Made by a program: the position numbers and the translations under genes
Part shown: one piece after another, positions 14,357 to 14,684 of the stretch
Layout of the letters: each line of letters begins with the position of its first letter
Numbering within the stretch: position 1 is the stretch's first letter
Notes under the pieces: generated by a model
The model's database searches: none
What the model was told of the DNA's origin: nothing
Seen by the model: the letters and a program-made list of their open reading frames with translations, nothing else
NCBI GenBank assembly: GCA_025935595.1
Contig: JAICUZ010000030.1
Coordinates: 1-14,684, forward strand
From: Burkholderiales bacterium
GTDB lineage: Bacteria; Actinomycetota; Thermoleophilia; Gaiellales; Gaiellaceae
Length of the DNA: 14,684 nucleotides
Direction of reading: 5' to 3'

Positions 14357-14684
14357 GCGGGGTCGACGTCCCGTCGTTCCTGTAGCTGCGCCTGCAGACC
14401 CGAGCAGATCACGTCGAGCAGCTCGGCGGAGGCACCCGTCGCTTGCGCGCGCCGGTCGCATGCCCATCGTGCGACGCTCGAGAGGCGGTCATCGACGAGC
14501 CGCCGCCCTTCGCCGGCTTCGAGCCACCCGCTCGGAACGTAATGCACGGGGAGGTCCTTGGCGAGAGACCGCACTCGCGCGTCGGGCGCCACTCCCGCTG
14601 CAGCCAGCTGCCTCGCCACCTGGTCGGCCCAGGCTCGCCACTGCGCGCCGGCGGCGCTGAGCCAGTCGACGAGCTCTCCGGCGT
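14314..14684 (-). CDS. Unrecognised protein, C-terminal part (runs off right edge)
   Basis: An open minus-strand frame enters from the right edge and ends at TAG (14316-14314), giving at least 122 residues. Codons are GC-rich at third positions and the protein reads like a real alpha-helical globular sequence (ELVDWLSAAGAQWRAWADQ, then LAKDLPVHYVPSGWLEAG and RRLVDDRLSSVARWACDRR). The tail is Ala/Thr/Pro-rich. It overlaps the membrane protein gene tail-to-tail by 43 bp. I do not recognise a family. The competing plus-strand frame over 14322-14660 is Arg/Pro-rich and looks like a shadow. Confidence 0.5.
   Translation of the reverse strand, partial: AGELVDWLSAAGAQWRAWADQVARQLAAAGVAPDARVRSLAKDLPVHYVPSGWLEAGEGRRLVDDRLSSVARWACDRRAQATGASAELLDVICSGLQAQLQERRDVDPAHAAKAANSPTTTP

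Overview
The window is high-GC bacterial DNA with dense, mostly co-directional genes, frequent 4-base ATGA/GTGA overlaps, several GTG starts and strong GC bias at third codon positions. A V/A-type ATPase with a Thermus-like single-hairpin rotor subunit, next to a GH15 trehalase/glucoamylase-like enzyme, tandem universal stress domains and a NarL-type regulator, suggests an actinobacterial lineage such as Thermoleophilia (Gaiellales/Solirubrobacterales). This is inference: no rRNA or other marker is present, and Deinococcota or Chloroflexota are not excluded.

Left third (1-4106, minus strand): a V/A-type ATPase operon read right to left as D, H (peripheral stalk), I (membrane a subunit), K (rotor c subunit), E and C. 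C runs off the left edge. The catalytic A and B subunits and F are not in the window and would be expected further left. Most junctions are translationally coupled overlaps. The rotor subunit is the exception, with a short intergenic gap and a strong Shine-Dalgarno sequence.

Middle (4234-9642, minus strand): a complete oligopeptide ABC importer in the classical order oppA-oppB-oppC-oppD-oppF. The lipoprotein receptor OppA is followed by an 82-bp gap with a hairpin, then four tightly coupled genes for two permeases and two ATPases. OppF lacks the C-terminal cysteine-bearing extension that OppD keeps. The 224-bp region between oppA and the divergent stress gene holds in-phase direct repeats, a CRP-like half-palindrome and a leader hairpin.

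Right third (9867-14356): a tandem universal stress protein whose second domain has its own internal ribosome-binding site and GTG. Next comes a convergent small PRC-barrel-like protein, then a divergent orphan NarL/FixJ response regulator with a perfect 13-bp palindrome midway between the two starts. The regulator is followed by a GH15 glycosidase and a four-helix conserved membrane protein coupled by a GTGA overlap. This looks like a small stress/trehalose-type gene cluster. The right edge carries the 3' end of an unrecognised minus-strand gene overlapping the membrane protein tail-to-tail.

No tRNA, rRNA, CRISPR array, insertion sequence or phage gene was seen. I found no clearly new system. 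The most interesting points are the internal start in the stress protein, the divergent-promoter palindrome, the direct repeats upstream of oppA, the truncated OppF and the D-first ATPase operon.
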